A stretch of DNA of 14,796 nucleotides from Oligoflexia bacterium (GTDB lineage Bacteria; Bdellovibrionota; UBA1018; CAIMNF01). Every line of letters begins with the position of its first letter. Within the stretch, counting starts at the first letter, position 1. Both the position numbers and the translations under genes were made by a program. The stretch lies in NCBI GenBank assembly GCA_903858975.1, contig CAIOKW010000095.1, forward strand, positions 1 to 14,796, given 5' to 3'. The notes beneath the pieces were generated by a model that saw only the letters and a program-made list of their open reading frames with translations, was not told the origin of the DNA and did no database searches. Below are positions 14,359 through 14,796 of this stretch, in pieces.

Positions 14359-14796
14359 ATGAAAGTGATTTTGCTATTTTTACTCATCTTTTCAAAGAGT
14401 GCACTCGCAATGAATTCTCAGTATTTAACGGAAACTGAATACTGTACTCAAGCGTTGGGGTCGAAGACTCAGGATGTGGTTTCGACTCCACCCAAACCGA
14501 ACCTGTTTCAGATGTATGGTCTGATTTATCGTTATTTTTTTGCACGAGGCACTTTCTTAAATCCAGTTGTTTATGGTGAAGCTGCGACCGATGTGACTCC
14601 TCAGAAACTGACCCAAGAAGAAGATGAGTCTGAAGATTCAGATCAAGAAAAGACAATTGCAGATGAGTCAGAATCGGATGATTCGACTTCAGATATCGCG
14701 GTTCTTTCTACCGGTGTCCCAACCTACGCGTTATCAAGACCTAGCGATTTTATCGAAGCGAAAAAGAACTACATTGATGTTTATAATTCATTAAAA
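14359..14796 (+). CDS. Secreted acidic protein, 5' portion (runs off window)
   Basis: An ATG at 14359 with GAGGAG 6 bases upstream opens a frame that stays open to the last base (146 codons, no stop). The N terminus is a clear signal peptide (MKVILLFLLIFSKSALA). The mature part begins with MNSQYLTETEYCTQ, has one aromatic cluster (QMYGLIYRYFFARGTF), then a strongly acidic Asp/Glu/Ser stretch (about 85-110, EEDESEDSDQEK and DESESDDSTSD) and a return to mixed sequence. The acidic stretch suggests a calcium-binding or low-complexity linker. No family is recognised. The first part of its ribosome binding site repeats, base for base, the one in front of the 17-codon ORF (GAGGAGATTC). Confidence 0.7.
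   Translation, partial: MKVILLFLLIFSKSALAMNSQYLTETEYCTQALGSKTQDVVSTPPKPNLFQMYGLIYRYFFARGTFLNPVVYGEAATDVTPQKLTQEEDESEDSDQEKTIADESESDDSTSDIAVLSTGVPTYALSRPSDFIEAKKNYIDVYNSLK

Noticed and set aside
14384..14656. An antisense frame of 90 codons at the right edge.
   Set aside because: It lies opposite a plus-strand frame with a ribosome binding site and signal peptide that stays open to the end.

Overview
The window looks like a chromosomal segment of a free-living or predatory Gram-negative bacterium. The evidence is one outer-membrane beta-barrel with a C-type heme motif, several Sec signal peptides, an inner-membrane ABC export system with a periplasmic adaptor, and a heptosyltransferase-like enzyme. 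Moderate GC, many secreted Cys-rich proteins of no recognised family and an orphan SpoIID/LytB protein fit a Bdellovibrionota-like lineage. That placement is an impression and is not proven by any marker here. No rRNA, tRNA, CRISPR array or insertion sequence was seen.

Layout. Positions 1-309 hold the 3' end of an unrecognised gene. Positions 357-2291 encode a class I aminoacyl-tRNA synthetase of the MetRS family whose methionine pocket and anticodon-reading residues are changed at key positions. Convergent to it is a two-gene minus-strand unit (4586-5833, then 2295-4523): a SpoIID/LytB-type peptidoglycan protein and a 24-cysteine secreted protein with an OmpA-like segment. A small putative lipoprotein (5914-6219) diverges from this unit. 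A minus-strand pair follows: an XRE-type regulator (7189-7473) and a GT9 glycosyltransferase (6235-7146). A divergent single-domain response regulator (about 7664-8101) is separated from the XRE gene by a region with two facing copies of a CGGTNNACCG dyad.

Positions 8218-10949 form a tight three-gene operon (adaptor, FtsX/MacB-type permease, ATPase), probably an exporter or lipid/lipoprotein extractor that does not dock directly on TolC. Convergent to it is a minus-strand pair, YceI-family protein then heme-binding beta-barrel (12630-10940), overlapping by 4 bases and preceded by a TTGACA-17-ATTAAT promoter. A ChaN-like putative heme-handling protein (12784-13659) diverges from that pair, so this block may concern periplasmic heme or electron transfer.

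The right end has a structured 5' leader with a perfect 8-bp stem, a 17-codon upstream ORF with a better ribosome binding site than the gene it overlaps, a small secreted protein (13835-14329), and the start of another secreted acidic protein that runs off the window (14359-14796).

Best candidates for something undescribed are the MetRS-like enzyme with altered recognition residues, the paired dyads between the XRE and response-regulator genes, the leader hairpin plus upstream ORF, and the YceI/heme-barrel unit.
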